64,000 nucleotides of DNA from assembly GCA_036419695.1 (NCBI GenBank), contig CP143946.1, positions 3,156,001-3,220,000 of the forward strand, read 5' to 3'. The notes beneath the pieces were generated by a model. It was not told the origin of the DNA. It ran no database searches and saw nothing but the letters and a program-made list of their open reading frames with translations. Below are positions 43,801 through 51,424 of the stretch, piece after piece; the stretch's first letter is position 1, and every line of letters begins with the position of its first letter. Made by a program: the position numbers and the translations under genes. This stretch comes from [Clostridium] symbiosum (lineage in GTDB: Bacteria; Bacillota; Clostridia; Lachnospirales; Lachnospiraceae).

Positions 43801-44401
43801 TTCCGTCCTCGATCATCAGACGGATTGGATTCTTGACGCCCAGGGCCACCAGAAATTCTTCCATGAAATTCTGTCTGCTCCCATGGCCTTTCAGTCCATC
43901 GTAAATAGCCCTTGTATGCATGTCCTGCATAAAGGGCGCTTCTATAAAATCCTGGTACTCTAAAAGGCGCAGAGCCGTATCCATATCATGCTCCGCGACT
44001 TCTAAAAAGTCTTTTGCCGTATTCAGGTTCCCGAGTATTCTGCCCGATGAGGCGAGATCTACGTGGAACAGATAAGGGATTTCCTTCTCCCCGCAGTTCG
44101 TTACAAGATAAAAAGAACCGTCTATCTCATCTCCCGCGGATAAAAAAGAGGTATCCACTTCATAGACTATATGATTCCGGAGTCCTCCAAACGTATTATT
44201 GTCATTTGGAATGCGCACGCGGATACTGGAAGAATAGACAAACCCTTTTACATTCAGGCCATTCTCGCTGCCGATAAAAATCTCCCTCTTCACGGTCGTG
44301 CCGACCCGTACGGTTTCCTCAATTACATCCGGCGTCCATATTATCTTCGGAAGTTCCGAATCGATAATTCCCTTCGCCAGACGGTTAATCCTTTCTTTCA
44401 T
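40817..44401 (-). CDS. DUF5717-type giant helical-repeat protein
   Basis: 1194 residues, no membrane segments or signal peptide. Residues 1-290 are beta-rich (two immunoglobulin-like sandwiches, e.g. VRVGTTVKREIFIGSENG and ITIRTDTWGYLYLEASVDGD). Residues about 300-1060 are a long alpha solenoid of TPR-like helix pairs. The last ~130 residues are again beta-rich (EKVLFEGEIMEYQILEDENG). The ATG has AGGTGG 8 nt upstream. It is the first gene of the operon with the actin/Hsp70-fold protein 75 bp downstream. The linked order suggests one complex, perhaps a cytoplasmic chaperone or structural machine; no function is known to me. Confidence 0.75.
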   Translation of the reverse strand: MKERINRLAKGIIDSELPKIIWTPDVIEETVRVGTTVKREIFIGSENGLNVKGFVYSSSIRVRIPNDNNTFGGLRNHIVYEVDTSFLSAGDEIDGSFYLVTNCGEKEIPYLFHVDLASSGRILGNLNTAKDFLEVAEHDMDTALRLLEYQDFIEAPFMQDMHTRAIYDGLKGHGSRQNFMEEFLVALGVKNPIRLMIEDGKKIYDNPGRLLEDSITIRTDTWGYLYLEASVDGDFIHLPKKSATQADFKDGTLRLPFTILSDRLHTGRNYGAVLIKTARGITKIPVEATLSSKAADAERAAFREEMKEYLELRLEYESGMYEDALILNQMQKELDLMKMTSENLILSLLQAEIYVLTGRQDKACLILDEVRDRVLAKRLEQKELYCLYQYLQVKIWNDHEQKDSLIRLLQKYCSDEERGQNDFMLYLMLLKVNEELFENPVTVLISMEQEFKDGCHSPFLYVECLKLLEKEPGFLRNMARFELHALYFGARRGMMSRELALAAARALNSAKGFKELYLKLLCTLYEKYPEQEILSSVCSMMIKGNCRGNRYFEWYDKSIKAGISLTRLYEYFLYSLPEDYGKLLPREVLLYFSYATELDAHSRSVLYRNILSYTKRDSDIYRLYERAIEQFALEQLFAGRIGSRLAVIYKHMIYKELIDTQMAKSLPAVLKSNRISCRDAAMRYVVVRHEELMTEDAYPLHDGVAYVPLFSERDIILFQDAYGNRYLNIRYDKAPAMEDVDELLECCFEVYPDHPVLFVNACYEAMEKEELSEDNAALLELADQKMKLHPLFRSRILSSIVKYYKKMVDESGDGTRNNSVAYLLCLDKDSLTRQERSGVCETLIRQNYYSEAYEMICRYGTEGIQVKRLLKLCTKMVLQNLFDEDDRLLHLAYQVFLEEKSDSVILDYLCEHFNGTVDQMYHVLMQGIKEHVETYDLEERLVAQMLFTGSTEKMDRVFELYASRKKTSENVVKAYFTVKSVEYFLYDRTTEDKVFAYLEAAVNNSVEKDKVPDIYLLALTKYYSTLPALLDGQRELCQSVVDVLIEAGMIFAYFKDLAKFIMIPGNILDKEIIEYHGNKETKPYLRLRILPEEEEYHYEDMRPVYKGIYIREKVLFEGEIMEYQILEDENGERKKVAEGSISCREVTARTPGNRFACLNEISLSLELKNEAALREQMEEYLKKDAAVAALFTLQ

Positions 44402-44515
44402 ATCTTACCACCTGCTGTCGCTCTCGTTGGTAATTATTCTATCATACTTTGTCCGCAATTACACTACATAAATCGACTTTTTGTCACTTAATTCGGTAAT
44501 TCATTTTTTATGTCC

Positions 44516-44544
44516 TTGATTTAAGAATGTAAAATTGCTATGAT
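44516..44544 (+). promoter_or_regulatory. Promoter of the malic enzyme gene
   Basis: -35 TTGATT (44516-44521), 17-bp spacer, -10 TATGAT (44539-44544). The ~100-nt leader after it contains a GC-rich inverted segment (GCCGGCATCGCCGGGCCGG) but no recognised riboswitch. Confidence 0.7.
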
Positions 44545-44665
44545 AGGAACATGAGAATTTGCGGCCGCTCTTCTGCCTCTGTGCCGGCATCGCCGGGCCG
44601 GGTTTGAGTGGCTCCGAAAATAATGTATTACATAGAAAGTAATTTTGTTTCTGGAGGAAATCATA

Positions 44666-45814
44666 ATGACAAACAGTGAGAAAGCATTAAAGCTTCATGA
44701 AGAGTGGAATGGTAAGATTGACACCGTTTCCAAAGCACAGGTGAAATCCAGGGAGGATCTGGCTCTCGCCTATACACCGGGCGTAGCCGAGCCGTGTAAG
44801 GTGATCGCAGAGGACCCGGAGGCCGCCTACAAGTACACCATCAAAGCCAATACCGTGGCCGTCGTATCCGACGGAAGCGCCGTCCTGGGCCTCGGCAATA
44901 TCGGTCCCCTGGCCGCCATGCCGGTTATGGAGGGCAAAGCCGTCCTGTTCAAGGAGTTCGGCGGCATCAATGCATTTCCAATCTGTCTGGACACCCAGGA
45001 TACGGAAGAGATTATCGAGACCGTAGTCCGTATCGCTCCCGCTTTCGGCGGCATCAACCTGGAAGACATCTCCGCTCCCCGCTGTTTCGAGATCGAAGAA
45101 CGCTTAAAGAAGCTCCTTAATATCCCCGTATTCCACGATGACCAGCACGGGACCGCCATCGTCGTACTGGCCGGAATCATCAATGCCCTCAAGGTAACGG
45201 GAAAGAAGAAAGAGGACTGCCGTGTCGTAGTGAACGGTGCGGGGAGCGCCGGCATTGCCATCACAAAACTTCTACTGACCTACGGATTCCGCCATGCCAC
45301 CCTCTGTGACAGAGCGGGAATCCTCACAAAGGGAATGGAAGGCCTCAACTGGATGCAGGAAAAGATGATGGATGTCACCAATCTTGAACGAAAGACCGGT
45401 TCCCTCGCCGATGCGTTAAAAGGCGCCGATATCTTTATCGGAGTCTCCGCTCCCGGCATTGTGACCGCTGAGATGGTTTCCGCCATGAACAGCGACGCCA
45501 TCCTCTTTGCAATGGCAAATCCCGTTCCGGAAATAATGCCCGACGTTGCAAAAGCAGCCGGCGCCAGGGTGGTCGGCACGGGACGTTCCGATTTCCCGAA
45601 CCAGGTCAACAATGTCCTGATTTTCCCCGGTATCTTTAAGGGAGCCCTGGAAGGACGCGCCACCGCTATCACAGAAGAAATGAAACTGGCCGCCGCCACC
45701 GCCATTGCCGGACTTGTGGACGACAGCGAACTGAACGATGAAAATATTCTGCCCGCTGCATTTGACCCGAGAGTGGCCGATGCGGTCAGCAAAGCCGTTA
45801 AAGAACATATCTGA
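44666..45814 (+). CDS. NAD(P)-dependent malic enzyme
   Basis: Oxidative decarboxylation of malate to pyruvate in the cytoplasm. The 382-residue product is the short bacterial form (no phosphotransacetylase domain). It shows the SREDLALAYTPGVAEPC tyrosine site, KEFGGINAFPICLDTQD, the metal-binding FHDDQHGTA, the dinucleotide-binding VNGAGSAGIAI and MANPVPEI. ATG 44666 has GGAGG 8 nt upstream; an upstream in-frame ATG at 44645 covers the ribosome site and is rejected. It can feed malate or oxaloacetate-derived carbon to pyruvate, which fits the citrate fermentation genes, but the link is inference. Confidence 0.95.
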   Translation: MTNSEKALKLHEEWNGKIDTVSKAQVKSREDLALAYTPGVAEPCKVIAEDPEAAYKYTIKANTVAVVSDGSAVLGLGNIGPLAAMPVMEGKAVLFKEFGGINAFPICLDTQDTEEIIETVVRIAPAFGGINLEDISAPRCFEIEERLKKLLNIPVFHDDQHGTAIVVLAGIINALKVTGKKKEDCRVVVNGAGSAGIAITKLLLTYGFRHATLCDRAGILTKGMEGLNWMQEKMMDVTNLERKTGSLADALKGADIFIGVSAPGIVTAEMVSAMNSDAILFAMANPVPEIMPDVAKAAGARVVGTGRSDFPNQVNNVLIFPGIFKGALEGRATAITEEMKLAAATAIAGLVDDSELNDENILPAAFDPRVADAVSKAVKEHI

Positions 45815-45850
45815 GAAGGTGCAAGTATGCTATCATAAAGGAGTCTTTCC

Positions 45851-46393
45851 ATGCTGTCTGAACCGATGACCTTATACAAACTGATGAACCTGTATATGCT
45901 GAAACAGGTGAATTTCCCGCTGACGAACGCGCAGCTGTCCAACTTTTTCCTGGACCGTGAGTATACGACATATTTCACGCTTCAGCAGGCCCTCAATGAA
46001 CTTTTAGAGGCAGGGCTTATCAAGATGGAAATGCTGCACAACAGCACCAGATACGAGATCACCAGAGAAGGTGAGGAAACCCTGGAATTTTTCGGGAAAA
46101 AGATATCTCCCGCCATCGTGGAGGATATGGATGAATATTTAAAGGAGAACCGTTTCCGCATGCGCAATGAAGTGGGACTGGTTTCTGATTTTTATAAATC
46201 CACCAATCAGGATTATATCGTTCATTGTGAAGTCCGGGAGGGCAAGAATGTCCTGGTCAATATCGACGTCTCCGTTCCCGATAAGGAACAGGCCGAGATT
46301 ATGTGCAGCCACTGGAAAGACAGAAGCCAGGAAATATATGCTTATATTATGAAATCCCTGATGAGTGACAAATCTTCGGGAAAAGGAAAATAA
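45851..46393 (+). CDS. DUF4364-family winged-helix protein
   Basis: 180 residues. The N-terminal ~90 residues form a predicted winged helix (LYKLMNLYMLKQVNFPLTNA, then QLSNFFLD and LQQALNELLEAGLI), followed by a small alpha/beta domain (VHCEVREGKNVLVNIDVSVPD). This fits the DUF4364 family common in Clostridia, proposed to be transcription regulators but uncharacterised. It starts 36 bp after the malic enzyme stop with AAGGAG upstream, so it is likely in the same transcript. Confidence 0.8.
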   Translation: MLSEPMTLYKLMNLYMLKQVNFPLTNAQLSNFFLDREYTTYFTLQQALNELLEAGLIKMEMLHNSTRYEITREGEETLEFFGKKISPAIVEDMDEYLKENRFRMRNEVGLVSDFYKSTNQDYIVHCEVREGKNVLVNIDVSVPDKEQAEIMCSHWKDRSQEIYAYIMKSLMSDKSSGKGK

Positions 46394-46409
46394 CCGTAAC
46401 ACGAAATAA

Positions 46410-46468
46410 CGGCTATGCATGAAACAGGGGAACAAAATTCCGGTTACGTGCATAGCCGCCGGGCTTTT
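46410..46468 (+). terminator. Probable terminator after the DUF4364 gene
   Basis: Stem CGGCTATGCA/TGCATAGCCG around a 29-nt loop, followed by CCGGGCTTTT. The T-tract is weak. Confidence 0.45.
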
Positions 46469-46593
46469 AAGGAACCCTGTTTTTATATGGAGGTTCCCAG
46501 ATATGTGGAAATCCGCAGATTACGGAATCATGCGGTTTTAATTCGGGTAAAATGCACGAAGACAGCTTTTTACCGTACAGAGGAGGGAATACG

Positions 46594-46902
46594 ATGCGTT
46601 CGCAGAATTCTTCGATTGCGCCGGTACGCGCGGTGCAGAACTTGAAACAAAACATGGACCGGGATATCAGACAGCTCCGGAGAAAGTACACGTTTCTCAA
46701 AATCAAGTGGACTCTTCTCTTTGTGCTGCCAATCCTTCTGATCGTCATCGCTTACCAGGTGGCAAAACAGTTTTTACGTATCAAAATCCGTGAGGTCGGC
46801 CGGAAGGCATCAAACGCGCTTCCCCATAAGGAATGTTCCGGGACCGCGGCCTCCGCGCCGGACGGCGGCGATAAAAAGATTGAGGCGGAAACCAAGCTAT
46901 GA
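46594..46902 (+). CDS. Small single-pass membrane protein coupled to an acyltransferase
   Basis: 102 residues. A basic, Arg/Gln-rich N-terminus (1-34) precedes one strong membrane helix (about 36-58, WTLLFVLPILLIVIAYQVA), followed by a basic stretch and a polar tail. No family recognised. ATG 46594 has GAGGAGGG 7 nt upstream; an earlier in-frame ATG at 46552 has none. The stop overlaps the acyltransferase start (ATGA), which argues for a joint function. Confidence 0.65.
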   Translation: MRSQNSSIAPVRAVQNLKQNMDRDIRQLRRKYTFLKIKWTLLFVLPILLIVIAYQVAKQFLRIKIREVGRKASNALPHKECSGTAASAPDGGDKKIEAETKL

Positions 46903-47954
46903 ATTCATTCATCCATGACAGAACTTCCGGGCATATGACGGACGCCGCGTCCGCAGCCCCAAAGGAGCGCGACTACCTGTTTGACAACCTGAAGGCATTT
47001 ATGCTGTTTCTCGTGGTAATCGGCCATATCCTGGATCCCTATATCGAGCGCCAGGACAGCCTTTACCGCTATCTGATGCAGTACATTTATCTCTTTCACA
47101 TGCCGATGTTTGCCTTCATCACCGGATACTTTACAAAGAATACCGACAAAGCCAGGAATACGGCGGTCAGGAATGTACTGATCCCCTACACCTTCTGGCA
47201 GCTCCTCTACATTGCGGTGGCGCTGCTTTTCATCCGGCTCGGGCTGGCCAGCTATAACACGGACGTATTTAAGCCGTCGCTCCTGCTTCCCAGCAGTCCT
47301 CTCTATTACCTTCTCTGCGTTTTCGTCTGGAAGGTGTTTGCAAAGGATCTGCTGAAGCTGCGCTGTCCCGTCCTCTTTGCATTCGTATCGGGCCTGCTCG
47401 TTAGCACCGTCTTTGACGAAGCCTTTCACATCGGATGGGGCGCCTGTTTTTCCCTGCTGATATTCTTTGTGCTGGGCCTCAAGTGCACGGAAGAACGCGT
47501 AAGGAAAATACGGAACCTTCCGCACCTGCCGGCGCTGGCCATCCTGGCGGCGGCAGTCATTCCCTCCGTTGTGCTGCCCTACAGCTTCAGGAATGTTCGT
47601 TTCACCTATGAGTCGGTCGGCCTTAGCCCCGCTCTCGGAATCGGTTACCGCGCCCTCTTCTATCTCATTGCCGTCCTGATGATAGGAGCCCTGATTAATC
47701 TCTTCCCTGAGAGGAAAAACTGCTTTTCCCGCGTCGGCACCAATGCCATTCTAGTCTACGCGGGCTCCTCCTTCGCCGCTCCGGCCCTCTACCTGCTCAT
47801 TGCGCGGTTCCTCCCGCTTGCCGGCAGTGTTTATGGGAACCTGGCCGGAATGACGGTATTTGCCGCCGCACTGGTGATGTTCTGCCAGATGGAGTGGATC
47901 AGGAACATTTATGATTGGGTTATAGAGGGGATCTGTAAAGTGATATTTAAATAA
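46899..47954 (+). CDS. Acyltransferase 3 family membrane protein
   Basis: 351 residues with about ten hydrophobic segments. The first is the family signature: FDNLKAFMLFLVVIGHIL with the catalytic-type His, then MQYIYLFHMPMFAFITGYF. Such enzymes O-acylate cell-surface sugars, teichoic acids or peptidoglycan, or membrane metabolites; OatA-like proteins have an extra SGNH domain, which is missing here. The substrate is unknown. It is translationally coupled to the small membrane protein before it. Confidence 0.87.
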   Translation: MNSFIHDRTSGHMTDAASAAPKERDYLFDNLKAFMLFLVVIGHILDPYIERQDSLYRYLMQYIYLFHMPMFAFITGYFTKNTDKARNTAVRNVLIPYTFWQLLYIAVALLFIRLGLASYNTDVFKPSLLLPSSPLYYLLCVFVWKVFAKDLLKLRCPVLFAFVSGLLVSTVFDEAFHIGWGACFSLLIFFVLGLKCTEERVRKIRNLPHLPALAILAAAVIPSVVLPYSFRNVRFTYESVGLSPALGIGYRALFYLIAVLMIGALINLFPERKNCFSRVGTNAILVYAGSSFAAPALYLLIARFLPLAGSVYGNLAGMTVFAAALVMFCQMEWIRNIYDWVIEGICKVIFK

Positions 47955-47966
47955 GATGTAAAATAA

Positions 47967-48060
47967 GTCTTCAGTCCCGGGCTTTAGGTTGTCGCGGGTT
48001 GGGAATCCGGGCAGAAAAAGTTCCTTCCCCACAGGCAGGTTATGGACCGGGACTGAAGAC
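47967..48060 (+). repeat. R1 element, copy D (inner deletion derivative)
   Basis: Inner arms GTCTTCAGTCCCGG (47967-47980) and CCGGGACTGAAGAC (48047-48060) are exact, with GGAATCCGGGCAGAAAAAGTTCC on the left. The central loop and the right innermost arm are missing, leaving 94 bp. No outer terminal repeats are seen. It lies 13 bp after the acyltransferase stop. Confidence 0.8.
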
Positions 48061-48232
48061 GCGAAGGTTTTCGTAATAGGGTATTTTGTCATAGGCACTA
48101 CATTTTTTCGATTGCAGAGAATCTGCCCTGTTCAGCTTGAAATACCATTTATTTGCTTGACTTTTCCAGATTTCCCCTCCACAATAGAATCAGATACTAC
48201 CTGACTAGTCCAGGAAAGGAATTGGTGAGCCT

Positions 48233-48574
48233 ATGAAACCAATTAAAAAAGAACTGATAAAACTCGCTATACTCTCTGTTGCAATGTGTCTTTTCGCCGG
48301 TATTGTCCTGCGGTTTCCGATCGATTTGGTATTTGAGTTATTTGCTTATTTTATGACCTTTCTTCTGCTTCCTCCCTGCTTAAAAAGCCGCGAGGCCAGT
48401 CTTCCTTTTAAACTGTCGTGTATTGCCGTTACGGCAGCGGCCGGGATCGGAATCATCTACCATTTCGATGGGATCGGCAGGCTGATGCATTATTATCTGA
48501 TTACGTTCTGCATCATTGTTGCGGTATCTTTTCTCTGTTCCTATTTCGGCGGCCGGTTTTTCCGGCAAAAATAA
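48233..48574 (+). CDS. Small polytopic membrane protein
   Basis: 113 residues with four hydrophobic segments (about 10-27, 29-47, 58-76 and 84-106) and basic ends. No family recognised. A weak promoter (TTGACT at 48157 with ACAATA 18 bp on) and a ribosome site GGAAAGGAATTGGTGAG support it. A strong terminator follows at 48605. Confidence 0.65.
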   Translation: MKPIKKELIKLAILSVAMCLFAGIVLRFPIDLVFELFAYFMTFLLLPPCLKSREASLPFKLSCIAVTAAAGIGIIYHFDGIGRLMHYYLITFCIIVAVSFLCSYFGGRFFRQK

Positions 48575-48604
48575 AGAAAACGAACTTTTTATAGATTACT
48601 ATAT

Positions 48605-48652
48605 AAAAAACAGCAAGGCTCCCGAAAACGCCCGGGAGCCTTGCTGTTTTTT
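48605..48652. terminator. Strong bidirectional terminator
   Basis: AAAAAACAGCAAGGCTCCCG pairs perfectly with CGGGAGCCTTGCTGTTTTTT around an 8-nt loop, between two convergent genes. The last bases overlap the MATE stop codon. Confidence 0.95.
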
Positions 48653-50030
48653 AATTCACCGCTTCTGCAGAAAAAAAGTTTGCCTTTGCATTGGACAGCT
48701 CTCTGTGGAGAGACACGGCCATGGCCACGGCTATTGCCGCAGAAATCACATCGGCGGCGGGCTGGGCATAAAGAATTCCGCTCAGTCCCCAGATATGGGG
48801 AAGGAGAAGGATAACCGGCACAAAGCAGAGCCCCTGTCTGCATGCTCCCAGAATAAAACCTTCCTTTGCCTTTCCCAGTGCAAGGAAGAGTGAGGAATAG
48901 ACGGTGTAGAAGCCGAAGAGAAGGAAGGAAAAACCGTTTGCCCTTAAGGCGCTTTGGCCCACGCGGATCATCTCGGCATCCCCCTTTGTAAACTGGGAAA
49001 TGATCGCGGTAGGAAATAAGGCCATTACCAGTCCGAAGATGACACAGAATATGGTAGACCATAGAATAGAGGTTTTGATTGCCTCTTGAAGACGATCGTA
49101 TTTCTTAGCTCCGTAGCTGTATCCTGCAATCGGCTGAAATCCCTTGATAAAACCAAATACCATCAGGCTGCCCATGGAAATAATCCTTGTGACGGCTCCC
49201 ATCCCTGCGATTACGGAATCGCCGTACTCTCCGGCCTGCATGTTGATCAGCGTGATGGACAGACTGGTCAGAAGCTGGAAAATCAGAGTGGGTATTCCTA
49301 TTTTAAAAATTTCAGACATAATCCGCTGTGAAAAACAGCATTTTTTTATGCTGAAGCTGAAGACACTTTTCTTTCTGAATAGATACCACAGATAAACCAG
49401 CGTGGAGAAAACCTGTGAAATCGCGGTTGCGGCTGCGGCTCCCGCTACACCGTAACCAAGGGAATAAATAAAAATCGGGTCTAACACCATGTTCAGCAGC
49501 GCGCCAGCCAGCAGGGCGCACATCGTTGTTTTGGCAGCTCCTTCGCTCGTTACAATATTGTTCATCGTCACGTTAAACACATTGAATATCGACGACATTA
49601 CATAAATTCCCGCATAAGTAACCGCATAGGGCATGATGCTCTCCGTCGCCCCCAAAAGTCTCAGGATGGGATGCAGAAAAATAACGGCACAGAGTATTAC
49701 AACAGCTCCAACGGAAATACTGCCGTACAGGGCGGTACTGGCAACCCGGTCCGCACTCTCCTTTTCTCCCCGTCCCAGCAGCCTGGAAATATAGGATGCG
49801 GCTCCGTTTCCAAACAGCAGCCCCAGACCAACAACCGCCTGGCCTAACGGAAATGTGACGGAGATCGCTCCCATCTGGCTGGTGCCCAGACCTCCGACAA
49901 AATAAGCGTCCACCAGATTGTACAGCGCGTTAATCATCATGCCGATCATGGTCGGGATTCCCATAGCCAGCAGCGCTTTGGCTATGGGTGCACTCCCCAG
50001 CAGTTCTATCTTTCTGTTTCCTCCGTTCAT
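48651..50030 (-). CDS. MATE-family efflux transporter
   Basis: A cation-coupled drug or metabolite exporter in the cytoplasmic membrane. The 459-residue product has 12 hydrophobic segments, with the family motifs PTMIGMMINALYNLVDAYFV, the GTSQMGAISVTFP region in the first half, and GFIKGFQPIAGYSYGA in the second. ATG 50030 has AGAGGAG 8 nt upstream; the in-frame ATG at 50054 is less likely. The promoter carries a palindromic operator between -35 and -10, so it is probably repressed by a ligand-sensing regulator encoded elsewhere. Confidence 0.93.
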   Translation of the reverse strand: MNGGNRKIELLGSAPIAKALLAMGIPTMIGMMINALYNLVDAYFVGGLGTSQMGAISVTFPLGQAVVGLGLLFGNGAASYISRLLGRGEKESADRVASTALYGSISVGAVVILCAVIFLHPILRLLGATESIMPYAVTYAGIYVMSSIFNVFNVTMNNIVTSEGAAKTTMCALLAGALLNMVLDPIFIYSLGYGVAGAAAATAISQVFSTLVYLWYLFRKKSVFSFSIKKCCFSQRIMSEIFKIGIPTLIFQLLTSLSITLINMQAGEYGDSVIAGMGAVTRIISMGSLMVFGFIKGFQPIAGYSYGAKKYDRLQEAIKTSILWSTIFCVIFGLVMALFPTAIISQFTKGDAEMIRVGQSALRANGFSFLLFGFYTVYSSLFLALGKAKEGFILGACRQGLCFVPVILLLPHIWGLSGILYAQPAADVISAAIAVAMAVSLHRELSNAKANFFSAEAVN

Positions 50031-50105
50031 GATTGTTCTCCTCTTTCTTAACAATATTTATAAATTATATTACTATAAATTATATCAACAAAAGTAACAA
50101 GATAC

Positions 50106-50134
50106 ATACTACTATACTTTATAGTAGTTGTCAA
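50106..50134 (-). promoter_or_regulatory. MATE promoter with embedded operator
   Basis: Minus strand: -35 TTGACA (50129-50134), 17-bp spacer, -10 TAGTAT (50106-50111). The spacer and -10 are filled by the palindrome ACTACTATA-CTT-TATAGTAGT (50108-50128). Confidence 0.75.
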
Positions 50135-50273
50135 GAGAAATTGTATTCAACTGCTCTTCCTGCACATCATGGACCTGGCTGAGAACCGGTCTTTTCAAGC
50201 CGGATTCTATTTGCCGCCGGAGCGCGGCCTCCTATAATACACGGTTAAACAGCACTGAACGGATGAATCAGAC

Positions 50274-50324
50274 GGCAGAGCGCCGCGTCCCCCTGTTTCT
50301 TTGAGGATACGCGGCGCTCTGCCG
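50274..50324 (-). terminator. Stable hairpin downstream of the sigma factor gene
   Basis: GGCAGAGCGCCGCGT pairs with ACGCGGCGCTCTGCC around a ~20-nt loop, starting just after the sigma gene stop. No T-tract, so it may act as an mRNA-stabilising or Rho-linked structure. Confidence 0.5.
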
Positions 50325-50328
50325 AAAC

Positions 50329-51192
50329 TTATGCATTTTTAATATAGTTACAGACATCCGAGTTCAAAAAACCGGTGAGGAATTCTTTTGTGCGCTTTGT
50401 GGCCCCGTACATCGGCAGTCCGGAAAACACTTGGGAGCAGTCATCCGCTTTTTCCATCGCCTCGATATACTCATGCACATCCGCTCCTGCTTTGGGAAGC
50501 TCCAGATAGTCCAGTTTCTGAGGATTGACGCGGTGGGTTGCAATTGCATAATCGACTCTCCGCTTACAGGAGCACCGTCCTCCCGACAGGCCGCAGTATT
50601 CCTTCAGGAAATCTCCCACCTTTTTTCTGACTCTGGACAGTCTCTGCCGGTATGCCTCCGGCGTGATTCCGAGGATCTCACCCGCCACCCGGCTGTCCGC
50701 CTTAAACATGGTTCCCAGGATGTAAATACAGCGGCTTTCCCCGTCCAGGCATTGAAGCATCACATTGGTGCAGGACATCTTCAGTTCCTCCTCCAAAAGA
50801 CCTCTGTCAACCCCTCCCGTTCTGTCGGGAAGGTCCTCCGTCCTTCCGTTAACAATGTCCTCCCCATAGTATTCAAAGCTGAGCGGCGCATTGGCAAACA
50901 TGTGCTTTCTGTAATTCAAAAGATGGTTCGTGGCAATAGAAAAGACCCATGTCGTAAATGCGCTCTCCCGCCTGAAATCGCCCAGGTGGGTCATCACCTT
51001 AATCAGAATCTCCTGGGATGCGTCTTCCGCATCCACTACCGTCCCCAGCATGCGCAGGGAAAGATTAAATACCATATCCTGAATTCTCAAAAGAATCTTC
51101 TCCACCGCCTCTTTCTCCCCCTCCGCCGCCTGTGCCGCCAGGACTTCCAGTTCTGTTTTATTTCCGCTTTCTTCCGTCTGATTCATATTCAT
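50329..51192 (-). CDS. ECF-like RNA polymerase sigma factor with C-terminal extension
   Basis: 287 residues. Sigma region 2 (about 30-100: VFNLSLRMLGTVVDAEDASQ, then EILIKV and FTTWVFSIATNHLL) and region 4 (about 150-200: FKADSRVAGEILGITPEAYR, QRLSRVRKKV) are clear. After region 4 comes an ~85-residue tail, beginning with CGLSGGRCSCKRR, which is longer than in normal ECF factors and may bind metal or act as a built-in regulator. No anti-sigma gene is adjacent. The Met start has GGAG upstream. Confidence 0.88.
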   Translation of the reverse strand: MNMNQTEESGNKTELEVLAAQAAEGEKEAVEKILLRIQDMVFNLSLRMLGTVVDAEDASQEILIKVMTHLGDFRRESAFTTWVFSIATNHLLNYRKHMFANAPLSFEYYGEDIVNGRTEDLPDRTGGVDRGLLEEELKMSCTNVMLQCLDGESRCIYILGTMFKADSRVAGEILGITPEAYRQRLSRVRKKVGDFLKEYCGLSGGRCSCKRRVDYAIATHRVNPQKLDYLELPKAGADVHEYIEAMEKADDCSQVFSGLPMYGATKRTKEFLTGFLNSDVCNYIKNA

Positions 51193-51330
51193 TCTCCTTT
51201 TCCGGTTGTTTTCTGTTATATATGGTTAGACAGACCGGAATTCACTTTGTGACGGAAACATACCCGTTTTTTATATAAAATTACTATATCATTCCGGAAA
51301 GCGGTTTACAAACTCCGGACATCAAAAGAC

Positions 51331-51372
51331 AGGCAGAAGATGCGTCCGCAGTGTGCGGATCATCTCCTGCCT
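51331..51372 (-). terminator. engB (tig-clpP-clpX-lon-engB cluster) terminator
   Basis: Minus strand: AGGCAGGAGATG-TCCGCA / TGCGGA-CATCTTCTGCCT with two small internal mismatches, then TGTCTTTTG. It lies about 50 bp after the engB stop. Confidence 0.65.
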
Positions 51373-51424
51373 GCCTTGTAACAGTAACCGGAACGCGGCC
51401 GCACAAGCGGGGATTCCGTTTTAC

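Noticed and set aside
44550..44606. 18-codon ORF in the malic enzyme leader
   Set aside because: The ribosome site is only 4 nt from the ATG and the product is GC-composition-like; probably chance.
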